24,201 bases of DNA from Baffinella frigidus (GCA_026770585.1 MU646596.1:38205-62405), one strand, 5' to 3'; positions 7,166-14,365 are shown, counted from the stretch's first letter. Program-made: numbers and translations. Notes: generated by a model from the letters alone, not told the origin.

Positions 7166-7198
7166 CAGGATTTCGGGGATCTCCTCCATGTTCTCCTC
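7145..7198 (-). CDS. Internal exon EENMEEIPEILRRRTLTQ
   Basis: The minus strand has acceptor ACAAATGACAG, 54 nt, donor CAA followed by GTCCGT, phase 0 at both ends. Charged and probably helical. Its last nine codons, donor and the first part of the intron, including a B element, are repeated twice more downstream in the 171-bp tandem array. In the copies ending at 6803, 6974 and 7145 the encoded ILRRRTLTQ is unchanged. Product unknown. Confidence 0.65.
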
Positions 7199-7255
7199 CT
7201 GTCATTTGTACTACTTTAGACGTGACCGGGAGCAATCATAAGTTGACACAAGAGA

Positions 7256-7281
7256 AGAATGTACAGGATCCTGTACATTCT
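7256..7281. repeat. Perfect 26-bp palindrome
   Basis: AGAATGTACAGGA followed by its exact complement TCCTGTACATTCT, centred on GGATCC. Flanked by AAGTTGAC motifs. Likely the core of a small foldback element. Confidence 0.85.
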
Positions 7282-7518
7282 ACCAAAAGTTGACTCATGC
7301 CTCGTGATGAGTTGACTTTTGCAATTGACCACCCTCAGGTCCAGCGTAGGCGATAGACGCAGGGGTGGTTGGCTCAACGAATTTTCATGAGAGCAGAAAG
7401 ATGCTCTAGAGAGTCACCTACCCAGAGTCATATATCACCGAGTATACAACGTGTACGAAGAAAAAACACGAGGTTGATCGGTTCGCAGAAAAACGTGAGG
7501 TAAATCGGATCGCCACTA
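7282..7518. other. Stretch without a confident gene
   Basis: Holds an imperfect inverted pair (TTGACCACCCTCAGG ... CGCAGGGGTGGTTGGCTCAA, 7325-7376) and three GAGGTNNATCGG(A/T)TCGC-type units around 7470-7515, the last repeated after O2 at 7725-7740. No exon seen. Confidence 0.5.
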
Positions 7519-7711
7519 TCCACACGAGAACGATAGAAGGGCCTGTCTAAAACTGCTTTCTTTTACAAGTGGACATTTGTGTAGTAACGTTCGTGAGGTT
7601 GGTCACGTAACGCTGCAAAATTAGCACAGTCACGAGGTTGGTTACATTATCCTGGTGCGAATATTCACAACCCCGCATGTAAATAGGATCCTCCAGCATT
7701 CTCGTGTGGAT
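7519..7711. mobile_element. MITE-like element O, copy 2
   Basis: Imperfect inverted ends CCACACGAGAACGATAG and CCAGCATTCTCGTGTGG, itself inside a TATCC/GGATA pair. It contains GTAGTAACGTTCGTGAGG, related to the M core. Confidence 0.75.
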
Positions 7712-7773
7712 AGAAAAACAGGGGTTAGACGGATCGCCACGAATAGCTCTTGAATGTGAGATGCCCTTGCGTG

Positions 7774-7935
7774 CCACACAGCGGGCTACAAAGGGATTTT
7801 CTACTCAAATTTAAGCCATTTCCCGTAACCTTATCCGTGGGAACCCCTCCTATGTCCCTACGGATTGCCTACCGTAGGGTTGTAGGTCTTATCGCTCAAG
7901 GGGTATTCAAAATCCCTTCGAAGTCCGCTGTGTGG
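7774..7935. mobile_element. MITE-like element C, copy 2
   Basis: Ends CCACACAGCGGGCTACAAAG and CTTCGAAGTCCGCTGTGTGG, same length as C1. Confidence 0.9.
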
Positions 7936-8025
7936 ACTCTCTCCCTGTCTGCGTTTGAAACGCAGGGAAGAGGGGGGGTTGCGTGTGGGGGGGTTGAGAG
8001 GACTCTCTTTCTAGCTCTGCCTGAC

Positions 8026-8166
8026 TCAATCTGGGCCCCTCATCAAATGATCCCGCTGCTCTTTGTACTGGTGCGTTTGTACGGAGTCCTGATCGAAAGG
8101 CGTGTCTCGAGGACCGCCTCGGAAATGACGTAAAATGGGCCCGCCTCGGTAGAGCGGTTTCATCAT
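8026..8166 (-). CDS. Exon-like block, up to 46 codons then TGA
   Basis: The minus strand has acceptor CCGTGGCCAACAG, then an open block that begins MMKPLYRGGPILRHFRGGPR and continues DTPFDQDSVQTHQYKEQRDH to a TGA at 8026-8028. A donor inside the block (TCC followed by GTACAA, after 8083) keeps phase 0 and would join to 7145-7198. Without it this would be a terminal exon. Basic, with two RGGP repeats. Not recognised. Confidence 0.5.
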   Translation of the reverse strand: MMKPLYRGGPILRHFRGGPRDTPFDQDSVQTHQYKEQRDHLMRGPD

Positions 8167-8193
8167 CTGTTGGCCACGGAAAAGAATGGAACC

Positions 8194-8328
8194 CACTTAG
8201 CAGCGGCCGAGTTCTTTTTCGCCTTGAATTCAAGGTAAAATTCCGGGTTGGTTTCAGGGCAAAGGATAAGATTCTAGTAAAAATCGTTTAGATGGACTGT
8301 ATCTGTAAAGCCCCCGGTCCTGCTAAGT
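8194..8328. mobile_element. Element A, copy 4 (reverse orientation, diverged centre)
   Basis: Ends CACTTAGCAGC and CTGCTAAGT with the inner ATAAGATTCTAG and TTTAGATGGACTGTAT in reverse orientation to copies 2, 3 and 5. Confidence 0.8.
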
Positions 8329-8370
8329 TGAGTAGCAAACGTTGACGGTGCTGGTACTAAACTGTCAACG

Positions 8371-8416
8371 TTTGATAAAGTTTGGGTGTTTTCGTAGCCG
8401 GTAGATGCAAAAACCG
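8371..8416 (-). CDS. Exon beginning RFLHLPATKTPKLYQ
   Basis: Begins right after the acceptor TGGTACAG at the end of the O1-filled intron, in phase 0 with the preceding block. The 3' end is uncertain: possible donors are GTTGAC (after CAAAC) and GTTTAG (after TTGACA); the latter keeps phase 0. The CAAACGTTGAC ... GTCAACGTTTG hairpin (8336-8374) overlaps the donor region. Confidence 0.5.
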
Positions 8417-8421
8417 CTGTA

Positions 8422-8613
8422 CCACTCGAGAATGCAAGAGGATCCTATTTACATGTGGGGTGGTACATATTTGTACCAGGACAAGGTGTTCCAACCTCGT
8501 GACTGGCTAATATATGGCTAGTTACGTGACCAATCAACGAAAGTTACTACCCGAATGCCCACTTTTAAAAGCCCATCGGTTTTAAATAGGCCCCTCTAGC
8601 ATTCTGGTGTGGC
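8422..8613. mobile_element. MITE-like element O, copy 1, filling an intron
   Basis: Ends CCACTCGAGAATGC and GCATTCTGGTGTGG, with inner AGGATCCTATTTA against TTTAAATAGGCCCCTC. In the minus sense the intron runs from GTG at 8615 to TACAG at 8417, so the element makes up about 192 of 199 intron bases. The exon blocks on both sides stay open in one frame when the intron is removed. Confidence 0.75.
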
Positions 8614-8615
8614 AC

Positions 8616-8688
8616 CTGAGCTTTGTCGTAGGCAGCGTCGCTGAAATGCTCCCGCTCGAATTTGCGCATCTGCCGCCCGTGATCTCCA
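8616..8688 (-). CDS. Internal exon ending MRKFEREHFSDAAYDKAQ
   Basis: The minus strand ends at donor CAG followed by GTGCCA. Two acceptors are possible: AGTAACAG before 8688 (adds GDHGRQ, 1 nt in) or GGCGGCAG before 8673 (starts MRKFERE, phase 0). The second fits the neighbouring phase-0 exons. Charged and helical. The downstream intron is element O1. Confidence 0.6.
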
Positions 8689-8832
8689 CTGTTACTAAAG
8701 TTGACGGTTACCTAAAGTTGACAGAGGTTCCACTTTTGCTTTGAGACGTCTCACTCTCGACTTTCGTCTCGGTGAGCAGCGCTCTTACATCAGTCTAGCC
8801 CTGCCTAAAAAAACTGGGCTCGCCATACAATC

Positions 8833-8901
8833 ATTGAAGTTGCCCTTTTGTACCAATTGAAGTTGCTCTTTTGTACCAAATGAAGTTGCCCTTTTGTACC
8901 A
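8833..8901. repeat. 23-bp tandem repeat, three copies
   Basis: Units ATTGAAGTTGCCCTTTTGTA at 8833, 8856 and 8879, exactly 23 bp apart with single-base changes. Confidence 0.9.
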
Positions 8902-9012
8902 GATTTCCTGTACGGAATAAACTTTGTGGCGAGCACCGTTTTACCCATGCAGAGCTAGTCATCCCCAAACTCTTTTCCACCCCCGAAAAGCTCATGTTGG
9001 TCAACTACTCAG

Positions 9013-9047
9013 AGTTGACTAAATCAAACCGTTTGATTTAGTCAACT
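9013..9047. repeat. 35-bp hairpin plus third direct copy
   Basis: AGTTGACTAAATCAAAC, one C, then its exact complement. GTTGACTAAATCAAACG is repeated once more at 9050-9066, giving three copies, two of them inverted. Confidence 0.85.
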
Positions 9048-9168
9048 GCGTTGACTAAATCAAACGGGGTTGTCAACATACGGGGTGTCGCACGGTGCCT
9101 AGACGACCCCCACACCTGCTGACTACAGTCCACATACCCTAACACAGGCTACCGTAACACATACTTAC

Positions 9169-9207
9169 CCTCCACACATACTCTTTCGGTCGGCCCCCGA
9201 TTTCCGC
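9169..9207 (-). CDS. Internal exon AEIGGRPKEYVWR
   Basis: The minus strand has acceptor CTTCCTTGCAG, 39 nt, donor AGG followed by GTAAGTATG (near-consensus), phase 0 at both ends. The 3' half with donor is repeated at 9255-9290 (IEYVWR then GTAGGTATG). Short, so confidence is limited, but the splice signals are strong. Confidence 0.5.
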
Positions 9208-9254
9208 CTGCAAGGAAGTATGCCTGAAGGGTGGACACCATAACGCATACCTAC

Positions 9255-9290
9255 CCTCCACACATACTCAATCAGTCCGGCTCCGACGGG
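9255..9290 (-). pseudogene. Copy of the EYVWR exon end
   Basis: Reads PVGAGLIEYVWR and then GTAGGT. The frame is closed upstream by TAA and there is no acceptor. Confidence 0.45.
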
Positions 9291-9436
9291 TATGTGTTAG
9301 GGTAGGTCCACTGTAATCAGAGGTTCCCAGCTACGAATCCACCTTTTGTCGGTTCGCAAACCACGTTTCAGCTGGTCAAACATTCATGGTCAAACATTCA
9401 GCAACTTTTTCAAGGAGGAAGATCCTTGTTAAAAAA

Positions 9437-9548
9437 AAAGGTTGAGAGGGTCAACACCGCCCCCCCCTGCGATGGGCTACGGTCCTAACAAAATGCTTGA
9501 GAATCCACAGTCCTGCGGAGGACGCGGTGTTCACCCTTCTCAACCTTT
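9437..9548. mobile_element. Foldback element Q
   Basis: Imperfect inverted ends AAGGTTGAGAGGGTCAACACC and GGTGTTCACCCTTCTCAACCTT around a 60-bp centre. One copy seen. Confidence 0.65.
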
Positions 9549-9598
9549 GACCTCAAAGGGCCTGAACCTTGTAGGGTGAGTAAACGCGGAGGCGCCTG

Positions 9599-9928
9599 AG
9601 GGCCTGAACCTTTTAGGGTGAGTGCGGGAGAAATGGAGCTGCAGCGCCAGCGCCGGTTGTGATGTCAGCTCCCGGAGTCATCAGTGCTAAACGCAGAGGA
9701 GCTGGCGCTGGCGCTCCATTTCTCCCGCACTCTAATAGGGTAACGTCCTGAAAGCCGGGTAGTTCGGCCTACGGTATTGCCTACGGTAGGCCGTAAGGCT
9801 CCTAGGGACCTAATGTTTCGTAGGACCCCCCCTTGGCCCCTACGGCCTACCGTAGGTAGACCGTAGGCTTAACTACCCGAGTTTCAGGACGTTAGCCTAC
9901 GAACTCACCCTAAAGAGTTCAGGCCCTC
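9599..9928. mobile_element. Nested foldback V holding W (9621-9731) and E2 (9737-9899)
   Basis: Outer ends GGGCCTGAACCTTTTAGGG and CCCTAAAGAGTTCAGGCCC. Inside, W has arms AGTGCGGGAGAAATGGAG ... CTCCATTTCTCCCGCACT, and E2 has arms TAGGGTAACGTCCTG ... CAGGACGTTAGCCTA. The left outer end is also duplicated in direct orientation at 9559-9581. Confidence 0.75.
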
Positions 9929-9980
9929 AACCGGGGGTCTGGCCTCGCTCATAGGTTATCAGGGGCAGAGCCGATAAGCT

Positions 9981-10107
9981 GTCAGTGTATGGGCTACACG
10001 GGTGGTCAGCTGGATTGTCCGCGTTGTCAGTATACATACACCATACAGTCAGTGTACATACACTATACAGTCAGTGTACATACACTATACAGTCAGTGTA
10101 CATACAC

Positions 10108-10205
<98 letters not shown>

Positions 10206-10330
10206 CTGTCAGTGTACATACGCTGTCAGTGTATAGTGTATGTACACTGACACCCGTGTAGCTACACGGGTGGTCAGCTTCATTGTCCGCGTTGAGCCCA
10301 TACACTGATGACTCCGGGAGCTGATATCAC
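9981..10330. repeat. Inverted and direct repeats around CA/TA microsatellites
   Basis: Outer pair GTCAGTGTATGGGC and GCCCATACACTGATGAC. Direct pair CTACACGGGTGGTCAGCT with TCCGCGTTG at about 9994 and 10262. Between them lie a 22-bp tandem unit (CAGTCAGTGTACATACACTA, from 10046), (AC)n about 10109-10154 and (AT)n about 10152-10205. GATGACTCCGGGAGCTGAT at its right edge is the inverse of 9662-9682 in the W loop. Confidence 0.8.
10251..10272. repeat. Perfect 22-bp palindrome
   Basis: CACCCGTGTAG followed by CTACACGGGTG. It joins an inverted to a direct copy of the ACACGGGTG motif. Confidence 0.8.
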
Positions 10331-10354
10331 AACCTTGAAGGTTGACAGGGGTGA

Positions 10355-10525
10355 CCACACGAGGCTATCTGTGCGGACAGATTCCCAAGTCAATTACTGG
10401 AATATTGCCCAGAAAACACGCAAAAAGTCAGCAATTGGTCACGTACTTGCACGCTTTCCGAACAGGCTTTCCCACAAACCCCTAAAACGTCCATTTATTC
10501 TGTTCGCATGGGTAGTCTCGTGTGG
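10355..10525. mobile_element. MITE-like element N, copy 2
   Basis: Ends CCACACGAGGCTATCTGTGC and CGCATGGGTAGTCTCGTGTGG. About 171 bp with an interior different from N1. Confidence 0.8.
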
Positions 10526-10693
10526 TTGTGGGCATTCCTGGCAACGTTTGCCGATTTCGAGGGGAAATAATATAAATCCTGAGGGCGTAAAATGACATTT
10601 TCATAGGCGATACCACTCAAATTTAAACCGTGTTTTTGCTATCTTGGGATGGGTTCGTGTGGGAATACCGCGCCCTGCCCTGCAATGCGCTGG
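10526..10693. other. Stretch without a confident gene
   Basis: AT-rich, then a copy of GAATACCGCGCCCTGCCCTGCAATGCGCTGGCG, which recurs after the C fragment at 10772-10805. A minus-strand acceptor GCATTGCAG occurs in both copies. Confidence 0.45.
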
Positions 10694-10764
10694 CGCCGAG
10701 TTTCCGTTACCTTATCCGTAGGAACCCCCCTACGTCCCTACGGGTTGCCTACCGTAGGGTCCTG
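10694..10764. mobile_element. Internal fragment of element C between 35-bp direct repeats
   Basis: GCCGAGTTTCCGTTACCTTA to CTACCGTAGGGTCCT only, without either C terminus. Both sides carry the same 35-bp sequence (GGGAATACCGCG... and GTGAATACCGCG...). Confidence 0.7.
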
Positions 10765-10808
10765 AGAGGGGTGAATACCGCGTCCTCCCCTGCAATGCGC
10801 TGGCGTCC

Positions 10809-10865
10809 GAGCGACTCCATTTCAGTAGCGCTCACGATCCTCGACCCGTTCCCTTCTCGCGCCCT
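10809..10865 (-). CDS. Exon-like block RAREGNGSRIVSATEMESL
   Basis: The minus strand has acceptor GCTCGGCAG, 57 open nt in phase 0. The position matching the donor in the sister copy (CTC followed by GTAAAA at 11157) is GGACG here, so the donor has been lost. GTGAGC inside the block (after SRI) could serve instead. Sister copy at 11157-11237. Product unknown. Confidence 0.5.
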
Positions 10866-11156
10866 CTGCCGAGCGAGGATGCGATTCAATTTTAAAGGAT
10901 TTAAAAAAAACTTCACCTGCATTCTAAGGGAAATGGACTTTTAAAATGAAGAAGCTGGGGCCGGATTTCCGGTCCTGGCTTTTAAATGAACCCCGTGTTG
11001 CCTCGATAGCGGCTCTGCTCATTCAACCCTTGGTCAGCGAATCCAACCCTTGACTGGCGAATTGCTGTATTTTATGGCGAGCCCCGTAGTGGCGATTTCT
11101 CTGAAATGGAGGCGCGTGCCAGCGCATCACAGGGGAGCCCCAAGTGGCGATTTTAC

Positions 11157-11237
11157 GAGCGACTCCATTTCAGTAGCGTTCACGATCCTCCTATATTACT
11201 ACTAATTTAAACTAATCCCGTTCCCTTCCCGCACCCT
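11157..11237 (-). pseudogene. Second copy of RAREGNGSRI block with AT-rich insertion
   Basis: Acceptor CTGAGCAG and donor GTAAAATC are present, but a 24-nt AT-rich insert after REGNG brings in three in-frame stops (TAG, TAG, TAA). Without the insert it would read on through RIVNATEMESL. The insert resembles the AATTTAAATTAG island just downstream on the plus strand. Confidence 0.6.
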
Positions 11238-11410
11238 CTGCTCAGAGAGGTAATTTAAATTAGAGAGAGAAGTGGATATTTAAATTAGCAAGAGAGTGGT
11301 AATTTAAATTAGATTTCAATTTAAGTTGGAAAGAGCGTGGTAATTTACATGAGTGGTAATTTGAATTAGTAGTAATTCAAATTACTTTAAATTAGTAATT
11401 TAAATTTAAA
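11190..11410. repeat. AT-rich island of AATTTAAATTAG units
   Basis: About ten imperfect copies of GTGGTAATTTAAATTAG in otherwise GC-rich surroundings. No coding frame. Confidence 0.8.
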
Positions 11411-11566
11411 GCAAAGTGGAGTCGCGGGTACCGTGGAGCAATGAATTACCAATCTCTCTCCTGAAGCACCCCCTGCTCCCTGCCAAAACAACCATTCCTG
11501 GACATTTCTGGATTTACATAGAGAGGTTTCGCCATTATTGGCACACCCGTGCCGTCACGAAAATAC

Positions 11567-11621
11567 CTGTCGAAGACTGCTCACGATGGAGCCCGGCCGC
11601 AACCCGTCGTACCACGCAGGG
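11567..11621 (-). CDS. Internal exon PAWYDGLRPGSIVSSLRQ
   Basis: The minus strand has acceptor CCCCCCTCCAG after a pyrimidine run, 55 nt, donor CAG followed by GTATTT. It takes 2 nt from the previous exon and leaves phase 0, which fits the RAREGNG block. The GLRPGSIV stretch could suggest a PDZ-like turn, but the segment is too short to assign. Confidence 0.55.
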
Positions 11622-11761
11622 CTGGAGGGGGGAATATTCAAAAGTCCTTTTTGATGGCAAAAAAATCTCAAAAGTCGATTTTTAGCACAAAAATGGCTCC
11701 AAGAACGAGCAAACGTCTCTAAGAACGAGCACGGAATACCCCACCCAAGGGCCTGGAGTGG

Positions 11762-11801
11762 ACTAGCGTCAGCGCCGCACATGCCTTCCGCATTGTGCTA
11801 C
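11762..11801 (-). other. Conserved segment STMRKACAALTLV, second copy at 23524-23563
   Basis: Thirty-six of 40 bases match 23524-23563 (minus-strand STMRKACAAVTLV). Differences are few. No clean acceptor is seen at either site. It could be an exon copy or a dispersed repeat. Confidence 0.4.
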
Positions 11802-11814
11802 GTACTGCCCACTG

Positions 11815-11895
11815 CGCATTCAACCCTTGATCAGCGAATCGAACCCTTGATTGGCGAATTGAACCCGTGGTCAGCGAATTGAACCCTCGATTAGA
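11815..11895. repeat. 20-bp tandem units (CAGCGAATTGAACCC), also at 11029-11062
   Basis: Four units AACCCTTGATCAGCGAATCG and variants; two more at 11029-11062. Confidence 0.8.
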
Positions 11896-11908
11896 AAAAT
11901 AATGCACA

Positions 11909-12043
11909 CCACACAGTGGGCTTCGAGGGTTTCGGGACCCCTAGATTTAGCGGTAACGTGACCAAATTTGAACTAGAAAATACTTAAAGTTAACTACCCA
12001 GGTAAGTTGACTTTTGATGAAAGGTCCGTAGTCCACCGTGTGG
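11909..12043. mobile_element. MITE-like element D, copy 1
   Basis: Ends CCACACAGTGGGCTTCGAGG and GTAGTCCACCGTGTGG. The interior GGTAAGTTGACTTTTGATGA is shared with copy 2 (21842-21982) and, inverted, copy 3. Confidence 0.85.
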
Positions 12044-12102
12044 CGTCTTGCGGCTCGCGCGCACCCTGCTGAAGAGCCTCCAAGCCACGCCAGAGGGCTC
12101 AA

Positions 12103-12170
12103 AACATCCACTTTTGACATCTTTCAGGGGAAATCCCCTTGAATACTTAAGTTAACAACGTCAGATCTGA
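12103..12170. repeat. Element L, copy 1 (inverted copy at 12826-12906)
   Basis: AACATCCACTTTTGACATCT, GGGGAAATCCCCTTGAAT and GTCAGATCTGACG recur inverted at 12826-12906. Both copies are preceded by CCACGCCAGNNNGCTCAAAAC, so the element flipped inside a shared context. Confidence 0.75.
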
Positions 12171-12222
12171 CGTGGATAAGGCGTCGGTTTCCCTCGAGCC
12201 CTCTTGCGTGGTTCCCGGGGGG

Positions 12223-12512
12223 NNNNNNNNNNNNNNNNNNNNNNNNNNNNNNNNNNNNNNNNNNNNNNNNNNNNNNNNNNNNNNNNNNNNNNNNNNNNNN
12301 NNNNNNNNNNNNNNNNNNNNNNNNNNNNNNNNNNNNNNNNNNNNNNNNNNNNNNNNNNNNNNNNNNNNNNNNNNNNNNNNNNNNNNNNNNNNNNNNNNNN
12401 NNNNNNNNNNNNNNNNNNNNNNNNNNNNNNNNNNNNNNNNNNNNNNNNNNNNNNNNNNNNNNNNNNNNNNNNNNNNNNNNNNNNNNNNNNNNNNNNNNNN
12501 NNNNNNNNNNNN
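12223..12512. other. Assembly gap (290 N)
   Basis: Run of N. Its right edge cuts the left end of A5. The missing exon needed by the phase break between 13109-13186 and 11567-11621 could lie here. Confidence 1.
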
Positions 12513-12643
12513 GCAGCCACCGGGGCCTTCACGGATACAGTCCATCTAAACGATGTGTACTAGAATCTTATCCATTGCCCTGGAATTCTAACCGCGTTTC
12601 CCCCGGATATCCGGGAGGAAAGATACTCGGCCACTGCTAAGTG
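12513..12643. mobile_element. Element A, copy 5 (left end in gap)
   Basis: Begins GCAGCCACCGGGGCCTTCAC and ends CGGCCACTGCTAAGTG, with the TTTCCCCCGGATATCCGGGA palindrome. Confidence 0.8.
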
Positions 12644-12662
12644 GAACTCGGCGGTGATGAAG

Positions 12663-12695
12663 ACGATTTGCCCCCACTTTGAGGGCAAATCGTCG
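12663..12695. repeat. Hairpin GACGATTTGCCC
   Basis: GACGATTTGCCC, 9-nt loop, GGGCAAATCGTC. It lies between A5 and L2; no gene seen from 12700 to 12825. Confidence 0.75.
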
Positions 12696-12825
12696 TTTTC
12701 AATCCCCTTGATTTGTACTGGGGTCGTCGGAATGTGACGTAATCAAGGGACGCGAACACGACGCCTGCTGGTCTCTGTGGTGTTCTCGGAGAGACGGAGA
12801 TAGATCATTCCCTTCCACGCCAGGA

Positions 12826-12906
12826 TGCTCAAAACAAGATCTGACGCGGTTGACTTAAGGATTCAAGGGATTTCCCTTGAAAGATGTCAAAAGTGGATGT
12901 TTTGCC
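12826..12906. repeat. Element L, copy 2
   Basis: Reverse complement of 12103-12170 with minor changes; contains GGGATTTCCC. Confidence 0.75.
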
Positions 12907-12950
12907 CACTAAGTGGGGAGGCAGACCTGCCCTGGTCAATCAACAGCCGT

Positions 12951-13025
12951 GCGGTATGTTGTTAACACATACACGTTTGCACGGGGGAGCGGCCATGCAT
13001 ACATGTATGTGCTAACAACGTACAC
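12951..13025. mobile_element. Small foldback Z
   Basis: Inverted arms TATGTTGTTAACACATACACG and CATGTATGTGCTAACAACGTA, about 75 bp. Confidence 0.7.
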
Positions 13026-13108
13026 GCCCATCACTCCCAGTCAAAAGTCACTTTTTTAAAAAGTCAACAAATTACTTTGGATCAAAATGACTTTTGAGGG
13101 CTCGCAAC

Positions 13109-13186
13109 CTGTTCTTCTTCTTCAACAAGCGCAGTAAGGCGCGTTGCGTCCGCCCGGTACCCGCGGTTCCACTTCTCTTTCTCCTC
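13109..13186 (-). CDS. Internal exon, 26 codons, coiled-coil-like
   Basis: The minus strand has acceptor CCCGAAACCGCAG (the C-strand telomere-like repeat runs into it), 78 nt, donor CAG followed by GTTGCG, phase 0 at both ends. The peptide begins EEKEKWNRGYRADATRLTAL and ends VEEEEQ. It joins in phase to the exon at 13516-13600. Strongly charged and helical. No family recognised. Confidence 0.7.
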
Positions 13187-13191
13187 CTGCG

Positions 13192-13515
13192 GTTTCGGGT
13201 TTCAAATTTCGGGTTTCGGGGTTTCGGGTTTCGGGTTTCGGGCTTCGGGTTTCGGTTTACGCGTTTCGGTTTTCGGGTTTCGGGTTTTGGGTTTCGGGTT
13301 TCGGGTTTCGGGTTTCAGATGTAGGGTGTAGGGTTTCAGATGTAGGGTGTAGGGTGCAGGGCAGCTGGCGCACCTCCCAAATGTGGTGCTGCTGGGTGTC
13401 GAACTCTGTCGAGGAGCCATGAAGGGTGTAGGGTGTAGGGTGTAGGGTGTAGGGCGCAGGGTGTAGAATGCAGGGTGTAGGGTGCAGGGTGCAGGGTTCA
13501 GGGTGTATGGTGTAC
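13192..13515. repeat. Telomere-like arrays (GGGTTTC, TAGGGTG)
   Basis: About 16 GGGTTTC(G) units at 13192-13318 and TAGGGTG/CAGGGTG units at 13320-13515, interrupted by the exon-end copy at 13374-13412. Confidence 0.85.
13374..13412 (-). pseudogene. Copy of the EFDTQQHHIWE exon end
   Basis: Reads STEFDTQQHHIWE followed by GTGCGC. It lacks the 5' part and acceptor of 13516-13600. Confidence 0.55.
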
Positions 13516-13600
13516 CTCCCAGATGTGGTGCTGCTGGGTGTCGTACTCTGTCGGGTAGCCCAGCTCTATCCGCGCATCCACCGGCACCACCTCCTCCAGC
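13516..13600 (-). CDS. Internal exon, 28 codons, unidentified product
   Basis: The minus strand has acceptor CCCCGGGCCAG, 85 nt (1 nt plus 28 codons), donor GAG followed by GTACAC. The first base completes the CG left by 14017-14067 to give an arginine. The peptide begins LEEVVPVDARIELGYPTEYD and ends TQQHHIWE. Its 5' part is repeated at 13780-13839 and its 3' part at 13374-13412, one copy on each side. The start RLEEVVPVDA resembles RLEEELGVDA of the exon at 19497-19541. Confidence 0.7.
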
Positions 13601-13645
13601 CTGGCCCGGGGTTTTATCTCAAAACCCGAAACCCGTGGTAATTTA

Positions 13646-13757
13646 AACCCGATAAGTCGTTTTCTTAAGTCAATTCCTCTACAAATTCGTCAACCTATTC
13701 TTTTCTCTACGCATAAGTCGACAAATTTATAGGGGGGTTGACTTACGAAAACGACTT
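13646..13757. mobile_element. MITE-like element Y in the intron
   Basis: Ends AAGTCGTTTTCTTAAGTCAA and TTGACTTACGAAAACGACTT, about 112 bp. One copy seen. Confidence 0.8.
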
Positions 13758-13779
13758 CTAAAAAGGCTATCCTGAGATA

Positions 13780-13839
13780 GTGTCGAACTCCGTCGGGCCC
13801 AGCTCGATCCGCGCATCCACCGGCACCACCTCCTCCAGC
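13780..13839 (-). pseudogene. Copy of the LEEVVPVDARIELG exon start
   Basis: After acceptor CCAAAACCAG it reads LEEVVPVDARIELG, then PTEFDTISG and a stop. Three bases (the Y codon) are missing relative to the full exon and there is no donor. Confidence 0.6.
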
Positions 13840-14010
13840 CTGGTTTTGGGGTTTGGGGTTTGTGGTTTGGGGTTTCTGGCGAGTCTTCCTCAAGTCTGGT
13901 TTGGGGTTTGGGGTTTAGGGTTTAGGGTTTAGGGTTCAGAATTTAGGGTTTAGGGTTTAGGGTTTGGTATTTAGAGTTTGGTGTTTGGTGTTTGGTGTTT
14001 GGGGTTTGGG
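13840..14010. repeat. Telomere-like array (GGGTTTA / GGGTTTG)
   Basis: More than 15 seven-base units, some exact TTTAGGG. Broken at about 13876-13898 by a short non-repeat segment. Confidence 0.9.
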
Positions 14011-14016
14011 GTTTAC

Positions 14017-14067
14017 CGCAGCCTCGTATGGTTGAAGGGGTCCGGCCGTTTCTCAGGAGCGAGCCGC
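14017..14067 (-). CDS. Internal exon RLAPEKRPDPFNHTRL
   Basis: The minus strand has acceptor CCCAAAACGCGCAG directly after telomere-like repeat, 51 nt, donor CG followed by GTAAAC. One base in, two bases out. The outgoing CG joins G of 13516-13600 to make arginine. The incoming G can join the GG left by the possible donor at 15194 to make glycine. These phase matches argue that it is a real exon. Confidence 0.6.
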
Positions 14068-14074
14068 CTGCGCG

Positions 14075-14290
14075 TTTTGGGTTTGGGGGTTTGGGGTTTA
14101 AGGGTGCGGGGTTAAGGGTGTGGGGGTTGGGGGTTGGGATGAGGGTGATCTTCGGTTACGTTGCGACCTCGGTGATAACTGTCTCTGGATAGGTTTAGGG
14201 TTTCAGGGTTTAGGGTTTGGGGTTTGGGGTTTAGGGTTCAGGGTTTAGGGTTTAGGGTTTAGGGCTTAGGGTTTAGTGTTTATGGTTTAT
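14075..14290. repeat. Telomere-like arrays
   Basis: GGGTTTGG, GGGTTAAGGGTG and TTTAGGG units on both sides of a unique 60-bp stretch (14135-14190). Confidence 0.85.
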
Positions 14291-14365
14291 GTCGAGAGCA
14301 TCTTCTGCTCGTGAGTCGCCTCCCCATAATAATAACCAGATCGGATAACAACCCAAAACGCCAAC

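Noticed and set aside
9985-10305. Frames rich in HTHT and IYIY
   Set aside because: Translation of (CA)n and (TA)n microsatellites.
12147-12563. Open frames across the N run
   Set aside because: They consist of undefined residues in an assembly gap.
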